64,000 bases of DNA from Wolfiporia cocos (GCA_029448655.1 JACCLO010000023.1:1-64000); one strand, 5' to 3'; shown: positions 45,083 through 56,972, numbered from the stretch's first letter. Numbers and translations: made by a program. Notes: generated from the letters alone by a model not told the origin.

Positions 45083-45816
45083 CCGACCCAGAAGATGACC
45101 CAGACTGGAAAGTTGGGGACAGGTACTTATGGCCAGATGATTGGCTGCTTGTCAAAGACTCCATGACGTGCAAAGAGCGAAAAGCCGAGCGTAAATGGCT
45201 AATGAGAGACCCATATGGAAATTTTGTAGAAGCAGGAACGTGATTCAACAAATACCTTGAATTTGCAGTAGGACCACACGGAACGTACCCAGAAAAAGGA
45301 ACAGTCAACTCCACTGAATACGACATTCATGCATCCGCACCTGCCAGAATTAATCCAGGACTGACCATGATGGTAGAAACCGATTTGAAAATCCTGCTTC
45401 CATACGGAAGCTGGGGCAAATTGGAAACTTGATCCAGCATGGCCATCAAAGGGTTACAAGTGCAGGGAGGCATCATAGACTGGGACTATCGGGGAGAAAT
45501 CAAGGTCCTTCTCCACAACTTCACGGAGTTCCCCTACATTGTGAATGAAGGTGACAAAGTAGCACAGCTAATATTGCATGTGCTACTGTCTCCGGAAATT
45601 CACCATGGGACACTCGAATCATACGACAAGCAGTACCTCAATGACACCAAGCGAGGAACCCAAGGCTTCGGACACACCGGACGACATCTTCACACAAAGA
45701 CTACCCCACAATTGGGCAATAGCACCAAAGAGTCACTGGAAGAATTCAACTGCCAAATGGAAATTCTCGCTTGGCCTCACTGGGATGAAGAAGACTCATC
45801 CTCCACCGAAGGATAA
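45083..45816 (+). pseudogene. Decayed dUTPase of Ty3-2
   Basis: From 45089 a frame one base off pol reads DPEDDPDW, matching the PDSPDW segment upstream of Ty3-1 dUTPase. Motif I reads STEYDIHA, and motif II is lost (TGA then SSMAIKG). Motif III is IDWDYRGE, IV GDKVAQLI and V RGTQGFGHTGR. Stops lie at about 45241 and 45430. It shows the dUTPase was already part of the element before the two copies diverged. Confidence 0.85.
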
Positions 45817-45832
45817 AGGAGAAGAGAGAGTC

Positions 45833-45866
45833 TTCGTCAGGACGACGAAAGCTGAAGAGGGGGTAA
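45833..45866 (+). promoter_or_regulatory. Pre-PPT hairpin and PPT of Ty3-2
   Basis: TTCGTC/GACGAA with loop AGGAC (45833-45849), then AAGAGGGGG and TAA before the 3' LTR. Confidence 0.85.
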
Positions 45867-46322
45867 TGTCACAAATTTTCCATAATTTTCCAAATTTTCC
45901 TAGAGTTTCTACGGTATTATCTTCGTTTAGTGCATATAAGTCCATACTTATACGGTACATATCACGCTTGGCTCACGCCTAACCACGGAACCTTCTAGCA
46001 GGTTCCACAGAATACCAACCGCACATGATTGATTAATCAGATGCATGACTCGCTGATTCATCTATAGTCATTCCAATGTAGTCATACTTGTATATCACGT
46101 GTAGCATTACTCATCGTTAGGTACCAGAGGTCCAATACGTATTAGGGGTCCTGCACAGCATGTATATATACTGGAACAGCCTGAGCGTTAAACCTCAGTT
46201 CTGTTCTCCTCGATAACAGAGTTACTCCAACCTAACAAGCTATCTCTACTCTCTAAGCTCTCGCTCTACTCCCATAACCCTCAACAAGCATTATAAGTGA
46301 GTACACAACTTAGTTTGTGTCA
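45867..46322 (+). mobile_element. Ty3-2 3' LTR (456 bp)
   Basis: TGTCACAAATTTTCC...AGTTTGTGTCA. TATA CATGTATATATAC at about 46160, hairpin CTGAG/CTCAG, then AGTTCTGTTC at the predicted RNA start. The 5' partner is missing. Confidence 0.88.
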
Positions 46323-46377
46323 CAAATGTTCCGTTGCCGATCCCACTGACACCAGCGATGCTATCAACTGGCAGAAG
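46323..46377 (+). pseudogene. Fragment of the 42-residue-repeat gene
   Basis: This encodes VADPTDTSDAINWQK, matching the repeat unit of the gene at 54767-58003. It continues as VLHS at 48095-48110 once the LTR between is ignored, and is then fused to a kinase-derived fragment. Confidence 0.75.
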
Positions 46378-48094
46378 TGTCACAGACTTACTGTCTGTGC
46401 GACCCCTGGGCTCAGGGGGATCCCTACATGCCTGCATAGAGTGAGCAGAGGCACCGACGTACTCATAAGACAGCCCTGGCGAACTCATAGGTCCACCCAT
46501 AAGGTGCCCAGCCGCCGAGGCGAACTCATAGGTCCACCCTAGGTGTCACAGATTTATCTGGGGCTTACAGCATTTTTCCTACGATTATAGCAATTTACCT
46601 GGGATTTATACGTCTAACTACCAGTTATCTACGGGTTAACTCCCATTGCCACCACGACAAGCTCTTAACTGGGCTTATCAACCACATGACAAGCTTACGT
46701 AACGCTACGGTACAACCACGTCCAATAGCAACACTACAGCATACGTCATACAGGTCTCGCCCGTCAGAGCAAGACCAGCCACGTCATAGATCCTAGATCA
46801 TAATGATAGGCCGAGCGCGGCACGCTCGCATAATAATGTCCACATGTACAAACAGTGCCTCGCGGCCTTGTACTATTGGGTCGGCCTTCACGGCTTCCCA
46901 CCGCCATAAGATCCTTGATCACAATGGCACCTCAGGCGCGCCACGCCTTCGCATAATAATGGCATCACGGCCAAATAGCACTATATTAGCACCAAGGCAA
47001 TATCGCTATAGGCTCGGCCTTCTCGGCCATCCCACGGACTCGGCGTTCCCCAAGTCCCGGGCTTCTGCCATCACGGCGTTGCCCAAACACCGGACTTCGC
47101 CTCACGGCTAAGTCCAACACATGCCCCGGTAACTATCCGGACCGGGCTGTAACACATGCCACGGTACTTCCCGTCCAATGGCATAACGACCTCGGCGCCT
47201 CGCCTTGGTCATCACACGAAGACCGGCCAATCGCCATTATACCTCACGGTATCCGGCAACCGGCTTCCTCTATACCCGGGCTGCGCCCGCGTTCCTAAGA
47301 GATAACCAGACAAATCCCTCTCCTACTATTGGTGCGGCCATTAGGGCCCATCACGGCCATTGTAGATAGAGTCCATAAACATCGGATAAGATAAGCTTCG
47401 CCACTTGGCAAAGCCACATAACCCGGAAAGGTAACAGCTAGCTAGTAGCACGTGACCTTCCCATAAACATGTATATAAGTAGGGGCTTGACGCCCTATAA
47501 CTTTAGTTCTATTCTTCTCGGCGTACGCCGTAGAAGAACCTTCCACCTACTACCGCGTCTGATAACCTCTACCTCACCTAGTCGCCTTAGTTCATCGCAA
47601 GGATACTGGCTTGGTGAGTCCCACAGAGCCATCTGTGTCACTAGGAGTGCCCAGCCGTCAAGGCCCCCAGACGTCGAGTCGCAACCCACAGACTAGCTGA
47701 CACGATAGAGGCCCCGGGCCAGCAAGTCACACAGCGTGAAGTAAGAAAGGAGCTTGCGCTCAATGACGAGAATCCTAAAGATGGGGAGTAAGCCCCATCT
47801 TGTCGTATCTTATATACATGAGCGTGGTATCTACGAGTCTAGCCCTAAAGTAATTGCCCGTGCGCATTATCTACAGGGCACATGACAAGTAACGCTACAT
47901 GACATACTGTGACCATAAGTGACTGTACCTGAGGCGCGCGCTACCCTACAGCGCTAACCAAGCGGTCAGGTGATATACAGTAACTAGGACTAACGTGAGA
48001 GTAGCGTTAGCGTAGCGGTGCGGCGTACACCTAGCGCCGCACATACAACTAAGGCGAGGAGACGTACAGTGACCCCCTGGGTGCATCCGTGACA
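46378..48094 (-). mobile_element. Solo LTR (about 615 bp net), TSD AGAAG, itself interrupted
   Basis: AGAAG at 46373-46377 and 48095-48099. The plus-strand left edge is TGTCACAGACTTAC and the right edge CATCCGTGACA. Hairpin AAGATGGGG/CCCCATCTT at 47778-47801 with loop CTTACT in sense. The LTR at 46544-47640 is inserted in it. Confidence 0.88.
46544..47640 (+). mobile_element. Solo LTR, long family (1097 bp), TSD CTAGG
   Basis: TGTCACAGATTTATC...CCATCTGTGTCA between CTAGG at 46539-46543 and 47641-47645. Promoter CATGTATATAAG, hairpin TAGGG/CCCTA with CTTGAC in the loop, then TTTAGTTCTATTC. Same family as the LTR of the large element at 60561. Confidence 0.94.
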
Positions 48095-48635
48095 AGAAGG
48101 TCCTACACAGCACATCCATCGGATGGGAATATGCCACCTAATGGAGTTCGACACCGCTAAGGGCAATTCATGACATATCAGAATGTGAAGTTGGTACTGG
48201 GTGTCGATCAAGAAATCAAGGGCTCATGAGGCAAGGACATCAAGAAGCCACTCGACTTTGAACTTTCAAGTGACTGCGACAAACAAAAATGACGTGGTCA
48301 CAGTTTCACCATCACCGGGCGAGGCGTGACGATCATTCCCGTTCAGGCCATAGGCCATGCAGTCAATATTTGTGCTTCCGACGAGTTGGTGGTGAAGATC
48401 ACGTGGCCTGTTAAATAAAACTTGAGGTTAATTATCCAGCGGGTTTGTGTAGCACCAAGCGCTGATGATCACATGCATGCTGCCACATTGGGCCGTGGCA
48501 GGCATCTCTGTGCAATTCTTAACAGACGTTGAATGTTTTGGCTGACTCCATCGACTGAACTGATGATATACACATTATAGGATTACAATAAAACAACTAC
48601 TTAGATCATTGTATGTATGTAGGAGGGTAGAGTTT

Positions 48636-48830
48636 CAGTCAATTATCTTAATCTGCCAACCGCCCTTCACTTAAGAAATCGCAGTTGCGAGCTAGGTTTG
48701 CACGCAGATTAATCTGCTAACTGCGGCAGATTAATCTACTGTGACAATAAAATGGCACATCCCGGATTCGAACCAAGGACCTTAGCGCAGATGAGAATAA
48801 CAGCATCGCAGGGTAATTAGCCAACTGAGC
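48636..48830 (-). repeat. SINE-like tRNA-derived repeat, left arm
   Basis: A 195-bp arm, inverted copy of 49139-49333. On the minus strand it has A-box GTAGCTCAGTTGG and B-box GGTTCGAATCC, variable-loop-like AAGGTC, then a non-tRNA tail with GCAGATTAATCTGC palindromes. Confidence 0.8.
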
Positions 48831-49138
48831 TACAGTGTGACGGGTGTTGCCCCCATTTTAAGCAATATATAGAGTATTTTGTAAACTTCATTTTCGCAGT
48901 TTAACATCTTCCATAACACAAATACAAATGAATCTGCCTCTAAAGACCTGTGATTCCAGTGTATTCAGCTTTCCCATGGTGAGTTGCTCCAGGTCAAGCA
49001 TGGTAAATCAAGCTACCACTATCATTGATTTCTGTATGCTTGTTGTAGCAGTTAGTTGCCTTGATGATTTGCGAAAATTGTGTGTAAAATTTGCGTTATA
49101 TATATTTTAATTAGTCAATGGTACCTGTTGCTGCAATG

Positions 49139-49333
49139 GCTCAGTTGGCTAATTACGCTGCGATGCTGTTATTCTCATCTGCGCTAAGGTCCTTGGTTCG
49201 AATCCGGGATGTGCCATTTTATTGTCACAGTAGATTAATCTGCCGCAGTTAGCAGATTAATCTGCGTGCAAACCTAGCTCGCAACTGCGATTTCTTAAGC
49301 GAAGGGCAGTTGGCAGATTAAGATAATTGACTG
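49139..49333 (+). repeat. SINE-like tRNA-derived repeat, right arm
   Basis: Head-to-head partner of 48636-48830, separated by 308 bp. A-box GGCTCAGTTGG at its start, B-box GGTTCGAATCC at 49195-49205. The acceptor and D stems do not pair, so it is not a functional tRNA gene. Confidence 0.8.
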
Positions 49334-50024
49334 AAGTCCCTCGTAGGAGGGTGCTGGCACATACGACACCGATGCCTAAGTACTAAACACTATTACACTA
49401 AGTCCACGCCCGATCTACAGCTTGACAATGAAGATGAATTCAATGTGTCGATGACTTGGACACAGTGCTACGACAATCATTGCATATTCTTGAGGACCAA
49501 GAAGACTGCATGGAGTCATGCTGGCTCAAGAGTGCAGCACGTATAAACAAATCCACAAATCCACTGACAAAGTCATGAATAGCATCGTACATTGTCTATA
49601 ACGAATTCGACTAATGTCTTCTATTACAAGTACTATAGTAGATAATCACACCGTGAGCTTCCTTCGGTTTGATCCTAAGCATCCAGCGTCCATGTACACA
49701 TAGGTGGCGACCAACTTACAATGTATTCTTCATAAGCTACCGCAGCTTTGAGGTCTTCAACGTTCGTACGCGGCAGCGCCAGAGCGCCCACCGCTAGCAA
49801 ACACACGTGATCTTCGGCGCTTGGTGCTACGCAAACCCGCTGGGTAAAAAAACCTCAAGTTTAAACGCCTAAATTGGGACGAGACAGAGTGTATCAGAAA
49901 GAGACGCAATGTGCTCGCTCAGAGGAAGACATCGGCCCTCAGCATATCGTCGAACTTTATGTTATATGCCGCGCGAAATCGACGAACTCGAACTTCCTCG
50001 TGCATATCTTGGAACGAGGGTGTG

Positions 50025-51268
50025 CGCAATCCCGCTGGCATCATTAAATACCTACGGGTACTACAATGGATGGTGAAAGATGAGTAACAGAGAAATGGAC
50101 GCGCATCTCGGTGTCAATGTGGCTGCCGCTTCGTCGTCACCGTCCCCGTGAGTAGCACTTCCAACATGCACCTGCGAACTCCTCGCTCTCCCGAATGCAG
50201 TTACAACTCCATGCTACGGCCGGCTTCGCCGCCATGGAGGATCATGGCACCCAGTGCGCATGCTATAGATACACATCCGCTTGGCGTATCTTCCCTCCAT
50301 ATCCGAGCATTCTGGTTCGTACACCCAAGCACTCACATCAACGGCGGCCAGGGCGGACGCATAGATGCTTAATTTCGAGATGCGCATACGCCTCGTCGCG
50401 CCTCCATGTCCGCCCGCATTGACAGATGACTCCCACATCTCTTAAATACGCAACGCGACAGTGCCGTGCTCGTTTCCGCCGAGACCAAACCCGTATCGCG
50501 GCAGAAGTGCCGGTTTCTCGAGACGATCTATGTATAATGTAACAATCCCGCATGTGCGGGCGCCGCGCGATTCTTGCACATATCGACGGTATCCGTGTCT
50601 ATGGTCATTCTCGTGGGCAGATCGCGCGTGAGGACCGCACCCGAGGTGTCTTCGCCATCGTGTGTGCACTTGGCTACAGGGGCAACTTATGAGGCAGCCG
50701 TTGGATCCGCTTCTTGACGGATAGCATGGTGAGATGGTGTGTCTGTGATGGGCAGAACAAGGACAGACCTCGAGGTTGACGTCGTGATCCGAGGCGTGAT
50801 CCTAATCCGGGTGATGGTCGAATGTCAGCCATACGAATGAATCTATCGCACTATACGCGACAAACGTTATGAATTGCACGTGTTGGCTATGCTCTCTTCA
50901 TCAACTAGGGGATAAGTCGCCACAAACGTCGCCATGGCGGCCTTGAGTAGCTAGCAGGATCTGACAGCTCGATGTGGAGGCCCAAACGATAGAGTCGTGG
51001 TATTGCAAGTTCAAATGTGAGCCTAATAGCATATCTGAAGGACTAGACTCAGTAGTTGGACAAGTTTCGCGGGTCAGATTGGCTCACCGTGTGATCAATA
51101 AATGAATAAAATATTATCATAAAATTAAGCCTGAGTGTAGCAGCAAATCACATTGATGAGAACATGATTGCTTAGAGATTTCGACCTACCGCACTCGCTA
51201 CGGTGACGGCATACAATACGGCGATGCGATATGAATACTTCTGTGTTTGCTGAAGTATACCATCACCA
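50025..51268. other. No convincing gene
   Basis: GC-richer intergenic DNA beyond the kinase pseudogene. Small open frames at 50148-50669 on both strands lack motifs. The last part is the 3' flank of the minus-strand kinase gene. Confidence 0.45.
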
Positions 51269-54200
51269 TCATATAGCATCTTCACCTATAGTTTGCATGA
51301 ACCTCTCGTAGGTGCATTCATCGTTCTGCTCTGCTTTCAGTTGTCGAATTTGACTTCTGCAATCGTGCTCCTCAGAAATGAACTTTCTACGTCGCTTCTC
51401 TTCATTCGGTCCACATCTTGCAATCTGATCGACCAGGTGGTCTATTTTCCTCCGATGACTACTGATGTTGGAGGATTTCTTTGCGATTTCATCGAACATA
51501 AATGATAGCGAAGAGGCCCAATCCTTGGTGAGGTCTTTAAAGCCTGGATCGGTCTGATTCCGGAATGTTTGTTCAAATTCATATGAGTCCTCGAGAAACT
51601 CCCTCTTATTTTTGCCAACTTGTGAGAGATCTCCCGACTCCCATTCATAGATGCGGCCGAGTCTGTGCTGCTTGACATCGAACTTGGCACAGACATAAAC
51701 GAGCAAGTAGAAGAATGACTCCAGATCATGGCGATACCGGTGCGGTGACACGCTGCGTTTAGCTAGTAGGTCGATGGCCATGAACGGTGCAGTGCCTGTG
51801 CGGTACCGTAGAGGCTCCGGTGGGAGCTCCAACTCTGCTGTCCCCGATTCCGTTTCTGGAACATCCTGAGCTTCGGACGGTGACGGCTTGCCGACATTCT
51901 TTGTGGTAAATGATCCCTCCGCGAGCAAGTTCGCCTTCCAGCCCAAAGAGCCGGCGTTCCCAGCGGGTCGTTCAGCTTTGGAAGCGGACCACGCGGGGTC
52001 ATCACTTTGATCTTCCGACTCTTCCGGATCATCGACAGGTGCTGCCGCTTGATCCCAGTCGCACAGCACGCCGCGGACGTTCCTGCCATCGCGGTAGAAC
52101 ATCACATTGTTCGAGCTGATGTCTTGATGTAGGATATTGGTCTCCTTGTATACCCAGCGATGAGCTTTCCATTGTATCAGCGCGCGAATCTAAGTGAAAC
52201 GTGCGACAGACTAACCACGGACGACATCAACGAAGATAATCTTGAACTCTGCAGCATTGTTCATGGCCTCTAGACGATCGTACTTCTCGAGGATCATTGT
52301 ACGAAATATTCGCTCATCAAGCACCCTCGTTCCAAGATACGCACGAGGGAGTTCGAGTTGGTCCATTTCGCGCGACATATAGCATTTCAGCTCCACGATG
52401 TGCTTGAGGACCGACTTCTTCTTCTTCTTAGCGAGAGCATTGCGTATCTTTCTGATACACTCTGTCTCGTCCCGATTTTGGCGTTTCACAGGCCACGCGA
52501 TCTTCGCCACCAGCTCGCCCGAACCACAAACATCGACTGCATGTCCTATGGCCCGAACGGGGACGACCGTCGTGCCTCGCCCGACGATCCCAAAATCCGT
52601 GAACACGTCATTCTCGTTCCTCGCAGTCACTTCAAACTCGAGTGGCTCCTTGACGTCCTCGCCTCCTGAGTCCTTGACATCTTGATCGACACCAAGCACC
52701 AGCTTCGCATTCCGATATGTCGTAAATTTCCGCTTGGAGGTGTTGAATTCCATCAGGTGGCATATTCCCATCTGGTAGATGTCGGCCTGTCCCATCGCCG
52801 CCACGGTGTAGAGCAGCAGTTCGGGCTCCTCGATCATATGGATCGGTCTCGAGACGATGATGCCCATTCGATCCGCGTACCACAGCTGCAATGTCATGTC
52901 ACGGAACAGAATACCAGATCCATATGAACGGACGTTGTGAGACATCTGCTCGTTGATGTATTTCAGCATTTGCACCTCATCGTCGGTAAGCCCCATTTGT
53001 TCGCTGATTTTTTGAATGTCAGCAGCGTCGATCTCCCAACCGTGCCCGTCCGTATCGCTCGCGTCCTTCCGTGTATTTTCATGACCTCGAGACTGTCGTG
53101 TATCGGTCGCTTCCGTCACATTCTCCGTCGACAGCCGCGCCCGCTTGCCTGGCTTGATCATCTCGGGATCTACCTTGTCGCCTCGCTTCCGTTTCGCTCC
53201 TGGCCTATCGATGCACTGAGGATAGTTTTTCAAGTATCTCTGAGGGCATATTAGAAATCTGGTGAGCCGACGCGTCCATTTACATACATGTCTCAGCCCG
53301 TCCAGATCGATCTTGATGTCTTCCTTTCCCCACATCCACTTGCACTTTCCTTTCTTGACCTCTGCGGATGCCAAGCTCCATGACCAGGCCTGCGATTGTC
53401 GGTCTTCGTTCGTGCTGAACATCATATCCGGCTTTGCACGACAATAGCTCCCTGTCACAATCCTGTTGTTCATGTTCACAAATTGACCGTCGAGAGGCCG
53501 AGCCATGTCGAGGATATTCGTAGGAACCGTCTTCTGACTAGCCATATGCTTGATAGGGTTGAACAGTACGTTGCGAATTCGTTTCAGACCTCTGTTCTTG
53601 CGGTCCCGCAACGATCGCGAACATCCAGGAGCGCCATAGTCGGGGTCACCGAAAAGCTGCCGGTGCAGAGATTCAATGAATTCAAGGAGTGGCTCGTAGC
53701 ACAGATCTTCCAGAGACGTGTCACAGTACGCCTTGGCCAGCTTCTGCACAACAGTATAGTGGTCCGTAGATGAGGTCTCCGTCGTGGGGTGAGGAATGTC
53801 ACGAATGTCTGTGGGCTCCAAGCCCCATGTAGTTCGTATCAGTTCAACAGGATCGTGGTTCCATGATATCTTGTCTGGATATTCGTCCTTGATCCATCTC
53901 ACCACCGCCGCGCTCTCAATCCCGTTCTTGCTTATTACCGAGCCTATCGCAGTGCTTCGATAGATTGGTAACGGCTCTGAGAGTCACAGCATTCATCATC
54001 AAGGCATTCCATCATCAAGGCGTTCCATCACAGTAAAATATACTCACGGGTTGCGGCCAGGCGTGGAGGGGGCATTTTTTTAAGTGGAGGTTCATTGCCA
54101 GCGTCAGCAGATTGGCATTGACGAGGGGCGGGGACGGCGGTCGTAAAGGGTAGTTCCCTTTGTGGCACGGGCACTGGTTCATAGCTGTCTGGTTCGGACT

Positions 54201-54327
54201 CATCATGAGAACAATCATCGTCGCTGTCTGTCGACTGCATGACGATGTGGTCGGGGACTCGGTGGAGGGATAGGGGAATGTGGCGGAAGAGGTGAGAAAT
54301 CCACGTAGAGGGAGAGAATATGGCCAT
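51269..54327 (-). CDS. FunK1-type fungal protein kinase (978 aa, three exons)
   Basis: Exons 54327-54048, 53976-52216 and 52164-51269 total 2937 nt, exactly 979 codons with stop. Introns are 71 bp (53977-54047, GTGAGT...CTCAG) and 51 bp (52165-52215, GTTAGT...AAAG, branch CTGAT). Exon 1 encodes an acidic, Pro-rich N terminus. Exon 2 carries the N lobe, including VAKIAWPV with the likely ATP lysine. The second junction completes DVVRAHRW, then ILHQDISSNNVMF, the catalytic loop with HQD instead of the usual HRD, and DWDQAA in place of DFG. The family-typical second half follows (TGTAPFMA, YRHDLESFFY). The ATG at 54327 has AAACATGG context with an AATAAATAC box about 20-30 bp upstream. FunK1 kinases are expanded in Agaricomycetes, with poorly known roles. 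It looks intact and is the only such gene here. Confidence 0.9.
52165..52215 (-). other. Intron 2 of the kinase gene (51 bp)
   Basis: Starts GTTAGTC and ends GGAAAG on the minus strand, with GCTGATAC as branch site 12 nt from the end. Removal joins DVVR to AHRW in frame. Confidence 0.85.
53977..54047 (-). other. Intron 1 of the kinase gene (71 bp)
   Basis: Consensus GTGAGT donor and CTCTCAG acceptor. The junction codon is CAG, and the frame stays open through the LPIYRSTAIG segment that lacks a start codon of its own. Confidence 0.85.
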
Positions 54328-54766
54328 GTTTGTAGCTTAGTATTTATTAATAACAGATTGCCGACGCGTGTTGGGCCACTGTGGCCCGTTGTGACAGCCT
54401 CGGCTAGGGTATCAGTACCGTTGATGGGAAAACTGCGGCAGCTGGCCGATCGCCGATCGCGAATTCGATCGCGCTATCCCACGTGACTGGCAGCCCTGGG
54501 CAAACACTCGTGCCCCGACCAGCTATCCTATCCGCGAGCGGGCATGCTTTAGAGTCTTTACACCTCACCCGCTACATTATTGCGTGATGCGTATACGCGA
54601 TCCGTGATCGTCGGCTATATCAAGCTCTCGAGCAGTTTACCATAACTCTACGCGCCAACGGCTCTCAGGACTAGGCAGAACGTGCCATGGTGAGCTCTCA
54701 GCCTGAGCATCGCATTGATCGATCCTCACCGGTGACGCTATGTAAGTACACTGAATAGTCACCAAT
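54328..54766. other. Intergenic, kinase promoter side
   Basis: Holds the upstream region of the minus-strand kinase gene, with a TTATTAATAAATAC box at about 54338-54352. No other feature was seen. Confidence 0.4.
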
Positions 54767-55749
54767 TCAGTCAAGCTCATCCAACATCATGCCGTCGCGC
54801 TTCAAGAAGTGAAGCAGCACACTCCCGACATCCTTCCCGACGTGCAGAACCTTCTTCCAGTTGATCGCCTCGCTGGCGTCCGTGAGGTCGGCCACCGCGC
54901 ATCTCATGACGTCGGCCTCGAATGCGCGCGCAAGGACCGGGTTTTCGCGCCTGAGGGAGTGCAGCAGCACGCCGCCAACATCTTCCCCGATGTGTAGGAC
55001 CTTCTTCCAGTTAGTGTTGTGAGGTCCGGTCTCAAGGACAGCTAAAGACCAAGGACCGGACCAGGACCGGACTGACTAGGACCGATTTAACGGTCCGGTC
55101 CAGTCCTGGTCCTGACACGGTCCTGGTCCCGGTCTTTCTGAGTGGTCAGATTTTGCAGGACCGGTAAGGACCGGTCCCGAATTTATCGTAGAATAGCACT
55201 TATAATGTGGTTACTTGAACCATGACTGACCAATTTACAATAAAACCAAAGTATTTAAGACCCCCTAGAGTGGGTCTGCATCATGTATATATGATACAAT
55301 GAAGCACTGCTATTGTCTTGGGCAATGCTTGGCACATACAGGTTGTCCTCATATTATCACTAGTTTTGCTGACTGACATGCAGTTGTGTATTCTCCCATC
55401 CAGTAGTGTTAACACTCACATATTATGGTACACATGCATGGTGCATTCAATATCACCCAGTTATCGGCAGAGCGCTGCTTAGCGGTAGTTATATGCTACT
55501 CATTGTGGCACATACAAAAATGCAACACATGATCTCATTTGAGGTGTGCAGTTACTGCAGTTTCATTACTGTGTGTTAACTTCAGTATACAATTTTACTT
55601 TCAGAAATCAAGAATCAGTGCACCATAGCCAATTTTTGGGCTGTACTTAGTATGTTCTGGTATATATTGAGTAGTAAGTACACTTTTGTTGCAGTTTCTG
55701 ACATATAAAACTATAGTTAAGTCAATAACCACTTGATCGGTCCTGGACC

Positions 55750-56972
55750 TAGTGATGTGCCAGGCCCGGCTTTGGGCCATAGGCTGGGCCAGGCCAAGCC
55801 CTACTTGGCCGGGCCAGGCCGGGCCCTACACCACGGCTTGAGACAGCCCAGGGCCTGGCTTGTGTCTCAAGCCGGGCCGGGCCAAGCCATGAGCCCCGGG
55901 CCTGAAAGCTCTAACAGATAAAATGTCTAGTAACTAAGATATAAGGATATATATAGTAGCAGTATGCCATATTCCAATGTAGTATGTCTATATTTTTAAA
56001 TTCAAGCAAAAGGATAGTCCCATGGATTGAATTCTTGGTGCTGAAGCCTGTCGCTCACTTTTGGGTGCCTATATGATGTGTCACAGAATATCCAGGGGGA
56101 TATAGTAACAACCCTCGCTATAGGTTATACGGGCGGCGCTAGGCGTACGCCGCTCCTCTATGCCTCAGCCACCTCTACGTGCGTCTCTTTAGCTTGTTGG
56201 TCACCTGACTGTTAGGTTAGCGCTGTAGGGTAGCGTGCGTCTCATCACACTCACGTTACACGTCACACTAGGTATCACATGTCTCGCTTACGTACTTACT
56301 TACCTCAGCCGTTAGGGCGGTGCTGCGCACAGGCCAGCACTTAAGGGTAGACACTTAGCGTACCGTTCTAGCATGTATATAAGATACGACAGGAATAAGG
56401 CTTACTCCCCATCCTTAAGATTCTCGACGTTTGGGCCTCTGACTCCTCTCTCACATGTGCGCCGTGCGACTCGCCTTAGGGCGTCCTCTACTGCTTGACT
56501 GGTAGCGACTCGACTATGCAAGTATCCTATGCGATGATCAAGTCATATCCGCGGGAATGCCCCTGTATACATCGCTGCTCGCCGTCATCTCGTCGCAAGA
56601 CCTTGGGGGTTCTCCCCTGCCTATAGCAGGTCGCACAGCCTCTGTAAGTCTGTGTCATGATGCCCCATTTGGAAGGCACGCCACAGAGCACCATGCCGGT
56701 GAAATGATGATTTCACACTATAATTCACTAATTATTGAAGATACTGGAGCTTGGCTTTGTCAGAACATAGTTAGAGAAGGTACATTATGAGTTTTTGTGA
56801 CTACAATGATGATCATCCTCACAGTGCCAGGCCCCGGGCAAGCCCCAGGCCGGGCCTGGCCAAGCTGTGGGCCATCAATGGGGGCCCAGCCTGAGGTTTT
56901 GAAAAGCCAAGGCCGTCCAAAGCCGGGCCAAAGCCAGGGCTTTTGAGCCGGGCCGGGCCTGGCACATCACTA
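55750..56972. mobile_element. hAT-like non-autonomous element 2 nested in element 1, TSD CCTGGACC
   Basis: The ends TAGTGATGTGCCAGGCC and its complement have 8-bp CCTGGACC at 55742-55749 and 56973-56980. Subterminal regions are full of GGCCGGGCC-type repeats, different from element 1. Net length without the inner LTR is about 640 bp. Confidence 0.93.
56079..56657 (+). mobile_element. Solo LTR (579 bp) nested in hAT element 2, TSD TGATG
   Basis: TGTCACAGAATATCC...AAGTCTGTGTCA between TGATG at 56074-56078 and 56658-56662. Promoter CATGTATATAAG. Related to the LTR at 42517. Confidence 0.94.

Larger units (their letters stand above)
32563..46322 (+). mobile_element. Ty3-2: second chromovirus, multiply interrupted relic
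   Basis: Leader, upstream ORF, gag, pol with chromodomain and dUTPase occur in the same order as in Ty3-1, ending in PPT and a 456-bp 3' LTR. The 5' LTR and PBS are lost. Eight later insertions (about 5.0 kb) with 5-bp duplications split the genes. Without them the remainder is about 8.7 kb, close to the same span of Ty3-1. Confidence 0.9.
48415..49860. mobile_element. Non-autonomous DNA transposon with ~50-bp TIRs, TTAA flanks
   Basis: The ends ACTTGAGGTT...CAGCGGGTTTGTGTAGCACC and its complement (CTTGGTGCTACGCAAACCCG...CCTCAAGT) form long imperfect inverted repeats. TTAA occurs at 48411-48414 and 49861-49864, a possible target duplication. No transposase was seen. The centre holds two inverted SINE-like arms. 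Confidence 0.75.
48113..50024 (+). pseudogene. FunK1-type kinase pseudogene, split by a TIR element
   Basis: The parts 48113-48414 and 49861-50024 match the middle of the intact kinase gene (its minus-strand 52340-52790): MGIC(H)LMEF, KLVLGVDQ, GRG..V.P(V)QAIGHAV, the VVKITWPV segment with the ATP lysine, and RDETECIRK further on. Several stops and small insertions are present. It lies on the opposite strand from the intact gene. The insertion at 48415-49860 separates the two halves. Confidence 0.85.

Noticed and set aside
49137..49216. A tRNA gene
   Set aside because: A- and B-boxes are good, but the acceptor and D stems do not pair, and two inverted copies share a non-tRNA tail.
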